Shown here one piece after another: positions 23,700 through 32,550 of a stretch of 64,000 nt of DNA (positions are counted from its first letter, which is position 1; every line of letters begins with the position of its first letter). The DNA comes from Nitrospira sp. (GTDB lineage Bacteria > Nitrospirota > Nitrospiria > Nitrospirales > Nitrospiraceae), in the NCBI GenBank assembly GCA_030123625.1, contig CP126121.1:3202179-3266178 (forward strand). Reading direction: 5' to 3'. The position numbers and the translations under genes are program-made. A model generated the notes under the pieces. It made no database searches, was not told the origin of the DNA, and saw only the letters and a list, made by a program, of their open reading frames with translations.

Positions 23700-25726
23700 T
23701 GCGTCACCCCCCTTTACGTGTCGCGATTCCTTGGAGCCTTAGCCACTACATTCCGTTAGACGGGTTTCATCCGCTCTATCGGGCATTGTTCGATCATGCT
23801 CCGGAAGATGTCCAGCTTTCCGCTTGGGATAACGTCAAGTTGTATCGCAAGTTCAGGAATGAGGTTTCTGTGCGGAGGGAAGTGGTAGAGCAATCAGAAC
23901 GGGAAGGACAACGCCTCGACCGAATGGATGGGAGCTCTGTTGCCAAAAAGTATCAGAAGTATTTTTGGCCTCCTGATCGTATTCTGACGACCGCGCTCGG
24001 CGGAGATCTTGAATTTCATCATACCGCCCCATTTCCTTCGCTCAGGCGCCCGTTTGTCTTTCACTGCGAGTCGTTCGCGCCGATCTTGTTCCCGTTCGCT
24101 CAGCAAGGCAGCGGCAATGTTGAAAACTATGAGGCACTCAAGGATCATTATAGAAGTATTTTTGCACATCCTCTGTGCCTCGGAATCTTTTCCCATGTGC
24201 CGGACACGCTTCATGCCCTTAGCGCGTTCTTGTCAGACCCGACCGTCGACGGGAAGTTGTTTCCCTCAAGAACGGGATTAAGTGCCGAAACATTCTCCGC
24301 TCACGAACCGCAGCTAAAGTCGTCGCTTTCCAGACCATGGTTTTTGTTCATCAACTCTGCCAACCAAAATCCTATGAGTTTCTTTCACAGAGGCGGGCAC
24401 CTCGTCCTACGTTTCTGGAAGGAGATGGTTGCTTGTGGTCGAGACGGCCTTCTGATGCTTCGTTGCGCAATGCCGTGTGATATCGAGTTGCGTGAACATG
24501 GTGTTGATGTATCCTGGGTCAAAAGTGAGCTCGGTCGAAGTATCGTCTGGGATCAAAGCTATCTGGCCGGTCATGAAATACAATCCTTAATGGCCGGCTC
24601 ACATTTTTTTCTGCTTCCCAGCATGGCTCTGCACTCAGTCTCGATCATGGAGGCCATGAGGGCGGGAGCGATTCCCGTTGTGTCCGACACGGTGGGTGTT
24701 TCGGTATACGTTTCCGATAGGGAAAATGGGATTGTCTTGCGCGGTGTGCGGAAGAAGGTCTGGCCTGAAGGCGGTGGAACGGATGGTTTGTTGGGGCGAT
24801 ATGGCCGATGGCCGGAGCTCGATGATTATCTTGTCGAGCAAATGACAAATCGTGTGTGTGCGTTGCTGGACGAGCCTCGCGCCTATTGGGACATGCATAG
24901 GCATACGCTTTCCCATGCAAAGGAACGATTTTCAGGGCAGAGCTTTGCCTTCGACTTCTGGAGCACTGTGTCGGATCTTTATGCGCGATGCAGACCAGTA
25001 TCCGTTACGGGAGAGGGCGGTTCCGATCGGCTGGACCGTTCCTTGAACGAGTGTACGATCCAGCGTGGAGACTGGGCGAGGATATTTGAGAGTCCCCCAC
25101 AGCCGATGTTACGAATTAAGACAGAGTACGGCAGGGTATGGGAATTGGGTGGCGCCATGATCCAGACATACGGAAATCCTCGCATCGAGCTGAACGACTG
25201 GTCCGTATTGGCTCCATACTATAAAGCCGGTGCGCCGGCTGGGATTTATGCCAATACCTTGGAAGAACTTGAAGGAACATACCTTCATCCGCCCGGAGAG
25301 CGTCGCGAAGGAGTGCGGCGCAAGTTAGTTCGGTGGGTTTCAAAAACTCTGAGGCCATTTCCCGCCTTGTATCACTATGCCGCTCAGGTTCTAGCGGTTT
25401 ATCGTCGGCATGGAGGGTTCAGGTTCACCAGGCCCAGGGTAGAACCTGAGATCGAACTCATACGTCAGGGAGTAACCGGGTATAACATTATCCGTCATCG
25501 TGATCGATACTATGCCATTCTTCAACGAGAAGGGGAATTTTCTCCGGAGAAGGCTGAGGCCGGTGGTTATTCATCCTGTTTTCTGGGGCACTCTGTTGAC
25601 GAGGTGCTCCAAGGCATCGCCGCTAGTATTCCGGCATCGAAATCGTTCGCCTGCGAAGAAGACGCTGAGCCTGCCCAAAATTCTGAGCGCACTCGCTGCC
25701 AAGTCGGCTTGGCTCCAAGACTGTGA
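23699..25726 (+). CDS. GT-B glycosyltransferase with C-terminal YNIV module
   Basis: 675 residues. The first ~440 look like a GT-B transferase: LRVAIPWSLSHYIPLDGFHP at the start, a FHCESF element, then FFLLPSMALHSVSIMEAMRAG with the donor-binding Glu and AIPVVSDTVG. The exostosin/GT4-like C-terminal half is recognisable; a precise family is not. Residues ~475-540 form a separate small domain (GRVWELGGAMIQTYGNPRI, then IYANTLEELEGTYL). After a basic helical linker the shared module lies at 587-640 (DNA 25457-25618; GYNIIRHRDRYYAIL). The following gene is in the same reading frame, separated only by this TGA. Confidence 0.7.
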   Translation: MRHPPLRVAIPWSLSHYIPLDGFHPLYRALFDHAPEDVQLSAWDNVKLYRKFRNEVSVRREVVEQSEREGQRLDRMDGSSVAKKYQKYFWPPDRILTTALGGDLEFHHTAPFPSLRRPFVFHCESFAPILFPFAQQGSGNVENYEALKDHYRSIFAHPLCLGIFSHVPDTLHALSAFLSDPTVDGKLFPSRTGLSAETFSAHEPQLKSSLSRPWFLFINSANQNPMSFFHRGGHLVLRFWKEMVACGRDGLLMLRCAMPCDIELREHGVDVSWVKSELGRSIVWDQSYLAGHEIQSLMAGSHFFLLPSMALHSVSIMEAMRAGAIPVVSDTVGVSVYVSDRENGIVLRGVRKKVWPEGGGTDGLLGRYGRWPELDDYLVEQMTNRVCALLDEPRAYWDMHRHTLSHAKERFSGQSFAFDFWSTVSDLYARCRPVSVTGEGGSDRLDRSLNECTIQRGDWARIFESPPQPMLRIKTEYGRVWELGGAMIQTYGNPRIELNDWSVLAPYYKAGAPAGIYANTLEELEGTYLHPPGERREGVRRKLVRWVSKTLRPFPALYHYAAQVLAVYRRHGGFRFTRPRVEPEIELIRQGVTGYNIIRHRDRYYAILQREGEFSPEKAEAGGYSSCFLGHSVDEVLQGIAASIPASKSFACEEDAEPAQNSERTRCQVGLAPRL

Positions 25727-25768
25727 GAATCCCGTCGATTCTATCGATGCGTTGAGACGAGGCATCCG

Positions 25769-26734
25769 CTGAAGAAGCCTTCAATCCATTGCTGGGTCTA
25801 CAATCATCAATTGTATGGCATTGGTGACCAAGTGAGTTTTGCGGTCACTGCTTTCCGACAGCACGGCTATCCGGTTTCCGTTGGGAGACAGCCACGCCGT
25901 TCCTCGCTGAATGTCGTCATTGAAGGGTTTTCCTCCGAAAAGAGCAGAGATGTGTTGCTGGAATTTTGTCGATCATCACGAAAACGAGTTGCGGTGATCA
26001 TGACAGAGCATGTGGATTTCCAGCATGGCCAAATCTATTTCCACGGTGCCCCGCTTGGTAGTCAGAACGATTACATGCACTCGGTCACGATTTTGACGCG
26101 GATGAAGCATCTGTTGGAGTGCTTGCCCTATCTCCGTTGTTTCTTCGTCTTAGGTGACTTGCCCGAGTTACGGAATATCTCAACGCTTGTACCGGGTGTT
26201 GAGGTGCGTGCCATTCCATTTCCTTCCCTGCGCGGCGACCAATGGGAAGATCCCGTTACGGCTTCTGATACCGTTCACGACCTTGTGTTTACCGGGGCTA
26301 TGACCGATTACCGTGCCAAGCTACTCGGGTTGCTGGAGGGAAAAGGGTTGTCGATAGTCTGCCCGCGAAGATTTCTATCGAGGAATCGCCGCAATGCCAT
26401 CAACCGATCGGGAAAAGTGATCGTGAACATTCCTCAGCGGGGAGGTTGGCAATGGCTGTCATTGATGCGAATTATCGCCGGCCTTCAAACCGGCCGGGCT
26501 ACGATCTCACTGGGAACACATGATGCTTCTCACATCGCATCCTGTTGTACCCAGTTGGATATTCAGGACCATGATTGGGTGAACAGGGTGGAACAGTGTG
26601 TCGATGGCTGGAAGTCGCTCTATCTGAGAGATCTTATGAACTATGCCGCCATGGCACAGAAGTTTGAGCGAGAAAAACCTTTCCCTCATGATGTCTTCGA
26701 ATACTGGAGTACCACCGATCGAGTATGCCATTAG
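25769..26734 (+). CDS. Glycosyltransferase-like protein (family not assigned)
   Basis: At most 321 residues. It begins with SIHCWVYNHQLYGIGDQVSF, a pattern seen at the start of some small glycosyltransferase-like proteins of surface-polysaccharide loci. It has VVIEGFSSEKSRDVLLEF, VRAIPFPSLRG, and a late DLVFTGAMTDYRAKLL then VIVNIPQRGGWQWLSLMRI, which look like a GT-B C-terminal half. No ATG or GTG start fits; candidates are CTG 25769 with GAGACGAGG just upstream, or TTG 25811. The frame is open back to the TGA (25724-25726) of the preceding gene. Translation may depend on coupling with that gene. Confidence 0.6.
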   Translation: MKKPSIHCWVYNHQLYGIGDQVSFAVTAFRQHGYPVSVGRQPRRSSLNVVIEGFSSEKSRDVLLEFCRSSRKRVAVIMTEHVDFQHGQIYFHGAPLGSQNDYMHSVTILTRMKHLLECLPYLRCFFVLGDLPELRNISTLVPGVEVRAIPFPSLRGDQWEDPVTASDTVHDLVFTGAMTDYRAKLLGLLEGKGLSIVCPRRFLSRNRRNAINRSGKVIVNIPQRGGWQWLSLMRIIAGLQTGRATISLGTHDASHIASCCTQLDIQDHDWVNRVEQCVDGWKSLYLRDLMNYAAMAQKFEREKPFPHDVFEYWSTTDRVCH

Positions 26735-26803
26735 TGTACTTCTATCTCTCACCGCCGTTATCGGGCTGCATCTATTAGCGATCATCGCTTCCCCACCGCT
26801 GTC

Positions 26804-27568
26804 GTGAGACAACTCTTCCGCAACAGTGCGATTGCCCGGTGGGGTGTGGCATTCCTTGGCCCCCATTTTTTTACCAGCCTTGGAGCATTGCCTCGCTATT
26901 TCATTGACTGGAATACCTATAATAAGACGGCCGCTACACCACGGGTCTCTCTCCGAGATTCGTACCCATGCCTTGCCGATCGTGTCGCGGCCACGCCGTT
27001 CGATCCGCACTATTTCTTTCAGGCTGCATGGCTCGCGCGGCGGTTGCATGAGAAAAGGCCTTCTCTCCATGTCGATGTGGGGTCCAGCACGATGATGATC
27101 AACGTGTTGAGTGCCTGCGTGAAAACCGTGTTTGTCGACTATCGTCCTCTTCACGTGCGTCTCTCAAATCTCAGTTCCCTTGCCGGCGATATCGTGCGGC
27201 TGCCTTTTCAAGACGGCAGCATCGCGTCATTGTCGTGCCTTCATGTCCTCGAGCATATAGGACTCGGTCGATATGGGGACCCCATCAATCCGGATGGGAG
27301 TCTTCTGGCAGCTATGGAGCTTCAGCGCATATTGAAACCGGGGGGGAGGCTTTTTCTATCCGTGCCGGTCGGACGCGAACGGGTGTGTTTCAATGCGCAT
27401 CGAGTGTTTTGGCCGAGCACGGTAAGGAATTTCTTGCGCGAGCTCCAGCTCAAATCCTTTTCTCTCGTAGACGATGCCGGACGGTTCACCGAAGAGGTTC
27501 CGCCGGACGCTGCCGCCGATCTCGAGTATGGATGCGGTCTTTTCGAATTTGCGAAGGTCCGTGAGTAA
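26804..27568 (+). CDS. SAM-dependent methyltransferase-like protein (DUF268 type)
   Basis: 254 residues from GTG 26804. LHVDVGSSTMMINVLSA is the SAM-binding loop, VFVDYRPL the acidic second-strand element, and LSCLHVLEHIGLGRYGDPI matches the HVLEHIGLGRYGDP block typical of the DUF268 family in polysaccharide clusters. LQRILKPGGRLFLSVPVG completes the fold. A sugar methyl-, formyl- or related one-carbon transfer is likely. Its last bases overlap the next methyltransferase. The gap before it (26735-26803) holds nothing evident. Confidence 0.75.
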   Translation: MRQLFRNSAIARWGVAFLGPHFFTSLGALPRYFIDWNTYNKTAATPRVSLRDSYPCLADRVAATPFDPHYFFQAAWLARRLHEKRPSLHVDVGSSTMMINVLSACVKTVFVDYRPLHVRLSNLSSLAGDIVRLPFQDGSIASLSCLHVLEHIGLGRYGDPINPDGSLLAAMELQRILKPGGRLFLSVPVGRERVCFNAHRVFWPSTVRNFLRELQLKSFSLVDDAGRFTEEVPPDAAADLEYGCGLFEFAKVRE

Positions 27569-28307
27569 CCGGCTGCGGACCTGGCTGGCTCAGAGTGAAT
27601 TGTTCGCGTATAACGTCGTGCGGCGCGATCGTTGGATTGCGCGACAGGCGTCGCTGGTGCCGGATGGGACGAAAGTGCTGGATGTCGGTGCCGGCTCCTG
27701 TCCGTATCGGGCGCTGTTCGCGCACTGCGACTACCGTACGCAGGATCTCGCGCCGTTGCGGGGTGAGCAGCTTCGACACGGCGGCTATGGAGCGCTCGAC
27801 TTCGTGTCGGATGTGACGGCCATCCCGGTTCCTGACGGCAGTTTTGGAGTGGTGCTTTGTACAGAAGTGCTGGAGCATCATCCGGAGCCCATCCGAGTGG
27901 TCTACGAATTGGCGAGGATTCTCCAGCCGGGAGGAATGCTCATTCTCACCGCGCCGCTTGGATCAGGGATTCATCAAGAGCCCTATCACTATTATGGCGG
28001 CTATACACCCTGGTGGTACGAGCGCTTTCTGAAGGCGGCCGGATTTGAGGACATCGACATTGAACCGAATGAAGGGTCGTTTCGATTTTTCGGACAGGAA
28101 TCCTTACGGTTTATTCAGGCGACCGGTCCGTTGAGCGAGAGTCTCCCAATGGGAATTCGGCTGCTCTGGCTTCCGATGTGGGTCATGCTCTTTCCGGTCC
28201 TTGGTCTGGCCGTGCCGGTGTTATGTAAATGGTTGGACAGATTCGACCGTGAACGGCGCTTTACAGTGGGCTACCATGTCACGGCGCGACGAGCTGGATC
28301 GTCGTGA
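27561..28307 (+). CDS. Class I SAM-dependent methyltransferase with C-terminal membrane segment
   Basis: 248 residues from GTG 27561 (8-base overlap with the previous gene); ATG 27528 is an alternative with 41-base overlap. KVLDVGAGSCPYRALF is motif I, RTQDLAPL the acidic strand, VVLCTEVLEHHPEP motif IV and ARILQPGGMLILTAPL motif V of class I methyltransferases. Near the C-terminus LLWLPMWVMLFPVLGLAVP is a hydrophobic stretch that could anchor it in the membrane near lipid-linked glycans. It is likely part of the same transcript as the preceding methyltransferase and the next CgeB-like gene (4 bases apart). Confidence 0.8.
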   Translation: MSNRLRTWLAQSELFAYNVVRRDRWIARQASLVPDGTKVLDVGAGSCPYRALFAHCDYRTQDLAPLRGEQLRHGGYGALDFVSDVTAIPVPDGSFGVVLCTEVLEHHPEPIRVVYELARILQPGGMLILTAPLGSGIHQEPYHYYGGYTPWWYERFLKAAGFEDIDIEPNEGSFRFFGQESLRFIQATGPLSESLPMGIRLLWLPMWVMLFPVLGLAVPVLCKWLDRFDRERRFTVGYHVTARRAGSS

Positions 28308-28311
28308 TGTC

Positions 28312-29514
28312 ATGAAAATCTTATGCGTATGGGGAGAGCATGCCTACGGCGACCCGGCGCGCGGAGAAGGTCCCGAGTACGCGAATTTTCTTCCTGCCCT
28401 ACGCCGCTTGGGACATGAGGTTCACTTCTTCGAGTCCTTGTCCCGAAAACCCTACGATGATTTTTCTCGCCTCAACGAAGCCTTGTTAAAACGGGTGGAG
28501 GAGACGAGTCCGGACGTCGTGTTCTGCGTTCTGATGCAATATGAAGTATGGACCGAGACCGTTCGAATCATCAGGAACAGCGGAGCCTGGATCATCAACT
28601 GGTCGACGGATGATTCCTGGAAGTATCCGATGTTTTCCAAGCTGATCGGTTCGGAATACGATCTCTTCGTGACGACCTATCCGCAGATAGTCGAACGCTA
28701 CCATCAGGATGGGATCAATTCCGTCTGCCTCTCTCAGTGGGCGGCCAATGCCGATACCTTGCTGTCCCCTCTCCCTGCTTCGGCCTGCCGCTATCCCGTG
28801 AGCTTTGTCGGCGCAGCGTACGGGAACCGCCGAGCCATGATCGCCAGGCTTCGCCACGAAGGCATCGAAGTCGCCTGTTTCGGCCATGGGTGGCCGGAAG
28901 GTCCGGTCGAGACCACACGTATGGGGGAAATCTTTCGCGAGTCGCTGATCAGCCTCAATTTCAGCGATGGAGCGCACGGTCGTTCTGATTCCGCAAGACG
29001 ACAGATCAAAGCGCGTATCTTCGAAGTGCCGGGATATGGAGGCTGTCTCCTGACTGAGAAGGCCCCGAACCTCGATCGGTATTTCCATATCGGGGAAGAA
29101 GTTTTGACATTCGAAGGAACCGACGAGATGGTCGAACAGGTCAAATCGCTGCTCGCTTGTCCTGAGCGGCGGGATGCGATCGCGCAGAGCGGTTTTGAAC
29201 GAGCGCGACGAGAACATACGTACGAGCGACGCTTCGAGGAGTTGCTGCAAGAGCTTACCCGACGTATTCCTCGTCGGCGCGCACTGCCTATGGACTGGGC
29301 CTCGTTCCGAGCCGCTGCACAGAGTCACCATACCGGACCGGCCCTTCGGATGATCCGATCCCTCTTGGTGTTCGTCGCGTCCTTGATGTGGGGAAAAGTC
29401 CGTGGCCCGCGCGCCGCGCGTCGGTTGACCTTCGAGCTGTCCTGGCGCATGCGGGGAGCCTGGACCTACAGCGCGGCAGGTTGGCCCGGTCGGATGTTCT
29501 ACAGGGAAAGTTAA
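28312..29514 (+). CDS. CgeB-like glycosyltransferase
   Basis: 400 residues from ATG 28312, 4 bases after the previous stop. The start (KILCVWGEHAYGDPARGEGP) and middle (WIINWSTDDSWKYPMFS, YDLFVTTYPQIVERY) match the N-terminal half of CgeB/DUF3880-type GT-B proteins. IKARIFEVPGYGGCLLTE is the conserved C-terminal element with the donor-binding Glu. The family usually acts as transferases on spore coats or surface glycans. The gene ends exactly at the start of a palindromic repeat (29515). Confidence 0.8.
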   Translation: MKILCVWGEHAYGDPARGEGPEYANFLPALRRLGHEVHFFESLSRKPYDDFSRLNEALLKRVEETSPDVVFCVLMQYEVWTETVRIIRNSGAWIINWSTDDSWKYPMFSKLIGSEYDLFVTTYPQIVERYHQDGINSVCLSQWAANADTLLSPLPASACRYPVSFVGAAYGNRRAMIARLRHEGIEVACFGHGWPEGPVETTRMGEIFRESLISLNFSDGAHGRSDSARRQIKARIFEVPGYGGCLLTEKAPNLDRYFHIGEEVLTFEGTDEMVEQVKSLLACPERRDAIAQSGFERARREHTYERRFEELLQELTRRIPRRRALPMDWASFRAAAQSHHTGPALRMIRSLLVFVASLMWGKVRGPRAARRLTFELSWRMRGAWTYSAAGWPGRMFYRES

Positions 29515-29637
29515 CAGGATGTTGAAAAAGGTCTCCAGCTTTGTTCTCGTATCGCTCAAGGCCTCAACGTACCAACCACGTACGCCTCGGCCTTTCGCTC
29601 ACTGCGGCCTTGCTGGAAGACCTTTTTGAACATCCTG
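29515..29637 (-). repeat. Palindromic intergenic repeat, copy 2 (123 bp)
   Basis: Near-perfect terminal inverted repeats: CAGGATGTTGAAAAAGG at 29515-29531 against the complement of CCTTTTTGAACATCCTG (29621-29637), continuing inward with TCTCCAG / CTGGAAGA. It starts one base after the TAA of the CgeB-like gene. The reverse complement aligns to 7315-7436 over the whole length, with the shared inner blocks CCAGCAAGGCCGCAG and GAGGCGTACG. The copy may act as a bidirectional transcription stop between two operons. Confidence 0.85.
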
Positions 29638-29667
29638 CATCAATGCAGTTTGTCAATGGTCAGTTAA

Positions 29668-30558
29668 ATGAACGCGCAACCTCTGGTCACTGTTGCGATG
29701 TCGGCGTACAACGCGTCCGGGACGATCGGCCTTGCGTTGCGGTCGATTCTTTCCCAAACGTATCAAAACTGGGAACTCATCGTCGTCGATGACGGCTCGA
29801 CCGATCGCACCGCGGAAAACGTGTCCTGCATTCAAGATTCCAGAGTTCGGTTCATTCAAGAGCCGTCAGGGAATAGAGGCTTAGCTGCACGGTTGAATCA
29901 ATGTGTGCGTCTCGCGAGGGGACGGTATATCGCCAGAATGGATGCTGACGATGTGGCGTATCCTCAGCGTCTTGAACGTCAGGTTCAGTTCCTTGAAGAG
30001 CATCGCGACATTGATCTGCTGGGAACCGGTGCCGTGATTTTCAAGGGGGAAGGCGAGGTCATCGGCTGCTACCCGACAGCAAGCTCGCACGAGGCGATTT
30101 GCCGGCGACCCTGGTGGGGCTTTCCGCTTGCTCACCCAACGTGGATGGGTAAGCGAACCTGGTTCCTCTCTCATCCCTATTCCGACGAAGATACTCGGTG
30201 CGAGGATCAAGCACTCCTTCTTCAAAGCTTTTCTCACAGTCGCTTTGCGGTGTTGGAGGAAGTTCTTCTGGGCTATCATGTGGCTGAAATCGAAGCTGAG
30301 AAATTGGGCCGCGGTCGGCTGAACTATTGTCGTCGGCTCCTTGCCAGGGTGCATGACCTCCCCTCATTACGGTGGGCGATGATGGGTGTTGGCGTGCATA
30401 GCGTTGCTTTTGCAAGAGACGTGGTTCTCCAGTATGGTCGCGCGGTCGGGAGCGGATCTCGCAAGTCATGGGGCTCCGCCGGCCGAGCGGAGAGAGAGCA
30501 GTGGCAATCTGTGTGGACTGGGTTGGTCCGTGGCCAGACGGTCCCCACCCATGACTGA
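29668..30558 (+). CDS. Family 2 glycosyltransferase
   Basis: 296 residues. LVTVAMSAYNASGTIGLALR, LIVVDDGSTDRT and YIARMDADDVAYPQRLERQ (DxD near residue 92) are textbook GT2 elements. LAHPTWMGKR is the conserved acceptor-side block of WcaA-like enzymes. The gene opens a new transcript after the palindromic repeat and is followed by the amidotransferase gene 24 bases later. Donor unknown. Confidence 0.88.
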   Translation: MNAQPLVTVAMSAYNASGTIGLALRSILSQTYQNWELIVVDDGSTDRTAENVSCIQDSRVRFIQEPSGNRGLAARLNQCVRLARGRYIARMDADDVAYPQRLERQVQFLEEHRDIDLLGTGAVIFKGEGEVIGCYPTASSHEAICRRPWWGFPLAHPTWMGKRTWFLSHPYSDEDTRCEDQALLLQSFSHSRFAVLEEVLLGYHVAEIEAEKLGRGRLNYCRRLLARVHDLPSLRWAMMGVGVHSVAFARDVVLQYGRAVGSGSRKSWGSAGRAEREQWQSVWTGLVRGQTVPTHD

Positions 30559-30582
30559 CCATTCAACTCATTCGGTGCAGTG

Positions 30583-32550
30583 ATGTGCGGCATTGCCGGA
30601 ATGATGTCTTATCGAGGGTCTGACCTCAGCCGTATTGTCTCGGGAATGACCGAGGCGATTCGTTATCGGGGTCCCGATAATTCAGGACTGTGGTGCGATG
30701 CCGACTACGGCCTTGCCCTTGGCCATGCTCGGCTGTCGATCCTGGATTTGTCTCCCGCCGGCCATCAACCCATGGAATCGGCTTCCGGTCGATATGTCAT
30801 CGTCTTCAACGGTGAAATCTACAATCACCTGGAACTCCGAGAGCAGCTCACGAACCTATCGTGGCGCGGACATTCGGATACCGAGACGTTGTTGGCGGCC
30901 TTTGAAACCTGGGGCATAGAAAAAGCACTTCAAGCCACCGTTGGGATGTTTGCGTTGGCTCTATGGGATCGCGTTGAGCGGCGCCTCGTCCTGGCTCGTG
31001 ACCGGATCGGAGAGAAGCCGCTCTACTATGGGTGGTCCAACGGGACGTTCCTCTTTGCCTCGGAGCTGAAAGCGTTGGCAGTCTACCCTGGCTGGCGCGG
31101 TGAAATCGATCGGGAGGCCCTGGCTTTGTTCATGCGCTTTGCCTATGTGCCGTTACCGTACTCGATCTACACCGGGATTCGAAAGCTCTTACCTGGAACC
31201 TATGCGACGTTTTCTCCCTCCTATACAGCCGGGTACTGGCCGGAACCTCTCCCCTATTGGTCTGCGGCGACGGTTGCGAGACAGTCCCGTCGATGCGATT
31301 GGACCGACAGCACGGCGGCGGACGAGCTGGATCGGTTATTGAGCGGCGCCGTCACGGGACAAATGATCGCTGATGTGCCTCTCGGGGCGCTTCTATCGGG
31401 CGGGATCGATTCTTCGACCGTGGTGGCGCTTATGCAGGCACACTCATCCCGTCCGGTCAAGACCTTCTCGATAGGTTTCCATGAAGGAGAGTACAATGAA
31501 GCGCCTGGAGCGAAAGCCGTGGCCACGCATCTTGGGACCGAGCACACAGAGCTCTATGTGAGCTCGGCCGACGCGTTGGCGGTGATTCCGCATCTGCCGT
31601 CGATGTATGACGAACCATTCGGCGATTCATCCGCCATTCCCTCATGTCTTGTCGCAAGATTGGCCAAGCAACAGGTCACGGTCGCGCTGTCCGGGGATGG
31701 GGGTGACGAGTTATTCGGCGGCTACAATCGGTATTCCTGGGGAAGCTTGATCTGGCGTCGAATCGCGCGAGTGCCCGCTTCTATGAGAACGATCGCGTCA
31801 TCTGCCCTGACCCTGTTGTCGCCCGAGCAGTGGGATAGGATCGGCAAGATGCTGAGGAAGGGGGTCCCTGCGTCCCTCCAAATGACGACCCTCGGGGAAA
31901 AGGTTCATAAACTTGCATCGGTCTTAGATTCAGAGAGTCAGACGGAATTGTATCGGCGACTCGTGTCGCTACAACGAGAGACTGCTTCCTTGGTCATCGG
32001 TGCTCAGGACAAACCGATCTGGGCCGACGCTCAAGCGCAACAGCTGGGAGAACGGGATTTCAGCGAAGAGATGATGCTCCACGATTTGGTCGGATATTTG
32101 ACCGACGATATCTTGGCCAAGGTCGATCGTGCCGCGATGGCGATCAGCCTGGAAACACGGATGCCCATCTTGGACCATCGCGTCGTGGAGTTTGCCTGGA
32201 GTCTTCCTCTTTCGATGAAAATCAGGGCGGAAAGCCGGGGGAAATGGTTGCTTCGGCAAGTTCTGTATCGTTATGTCCCGAAACATCTGGTCGAACGACC
32301 CAAGATGGGTTTCGGCATTCCGTTGGACTCTTGGCTCAGAAATGACTTGAGGGGTTGGGCCGAGGATCTGCTGGATGAGTCGAGACTACGGCAGGAAGGA
32401 TATCTGGACCCGGCTCCGATCCGCACAAAATGGCGTGAACATCTGTCGGGTCGGTGCAATCGGCAGTATTGGCTCTGGAATGTGCTGATGTTTCAGGCCT
32501 GGATGAGCGCTTATGAACGATCGCCCGCGCCTGCTGTATCTTATCACTGA
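30583..32550 (+). CDS. asnB: Asparagine synthase-type glutamine amidotransferase
   Basis: 655 residues. The start is ATG 30583, not GTG 30580, because the N-terminal nucleophile Cys2 must follow the removed Met (MCGIAGMMSYRG). RYRGPDNSG, VFNGEIYNHLELR and the ammonia-tunnel side follow. The synthetase domain has the PP-loop LLSGGIDSSTVVALM and SGDGGDELFGGYNRY. In surface-polysaccharide loci such enzymes often amidate uronic acids rather than make asparagine. The downstream GT4 gene overlaps its 3' end by 38 bases, suggesting a joint role. Confidence 0.85.
   Translation: MCGIAGMMSYRGSDLSRIVSGMTEAIRYRGPDNSGLWCDADYGLALGHARLSILDLSPAGHQPMESASGRYVIVFNGEIYNHLELREQLTNLSWRGHSDTETLLAAFETWGIEKALQATVGMFALALWDRVERRLVLARDRIGEKPLYYGWSNGTFLFASELKALAVYPGWRGEIDREALALFMRFAYVPLPYSIYTGIRKLLPGTYATFSPSYTAGYWPEPLPYWSAATVARQSRRCDWTDSTAADELDRLLSGAVTGQMIADVPLGALLSGGIDSSTVVALMQAHSSRPVKTFSIGFHEGEYNEAPGAKAVATHLGTEHTELYVSSADALAVIPHLPSMYDEPFGDSSAIPSCLVARLAKQQVTVALSGDGGDELFGGYNRYSWGSLIWRRIARVPASMRTIASSALTLLSPEQWDRIGKMLRKGVPASLQMTTLGEKVHKLASVLDSESQTELYRRLVSLQRETASLVIGAQDKPIWADAQAQQLGERDFSEEMMLHDLVGYLTDDILAKVDRAAMAISLETRMPILDHRVVEFAWSLPLSMKIRAESRGKWLLRQVLYRYVPKHLVERPKMGFGIPLDSWLRNDLRGWAEDLLDESRLRQEGYLDPAPIRTKWREHLSGRCNRQYWLWNVLMFQAWMSAYERSPAPAVSYH

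Noticed and set aside
25724-25726. TGA as a selenocysteine or read-through codon
   Set aside because: No selenocysteine insertion hairpin was recognised after it and the downstream protein starts with its own apparent N-terminal pattern.
28486-29559. 357-codon minus-strand open frame
   Set aside because: Antisense to the CgeB-like gene, which has clear family motifs; the antisense product shows none.
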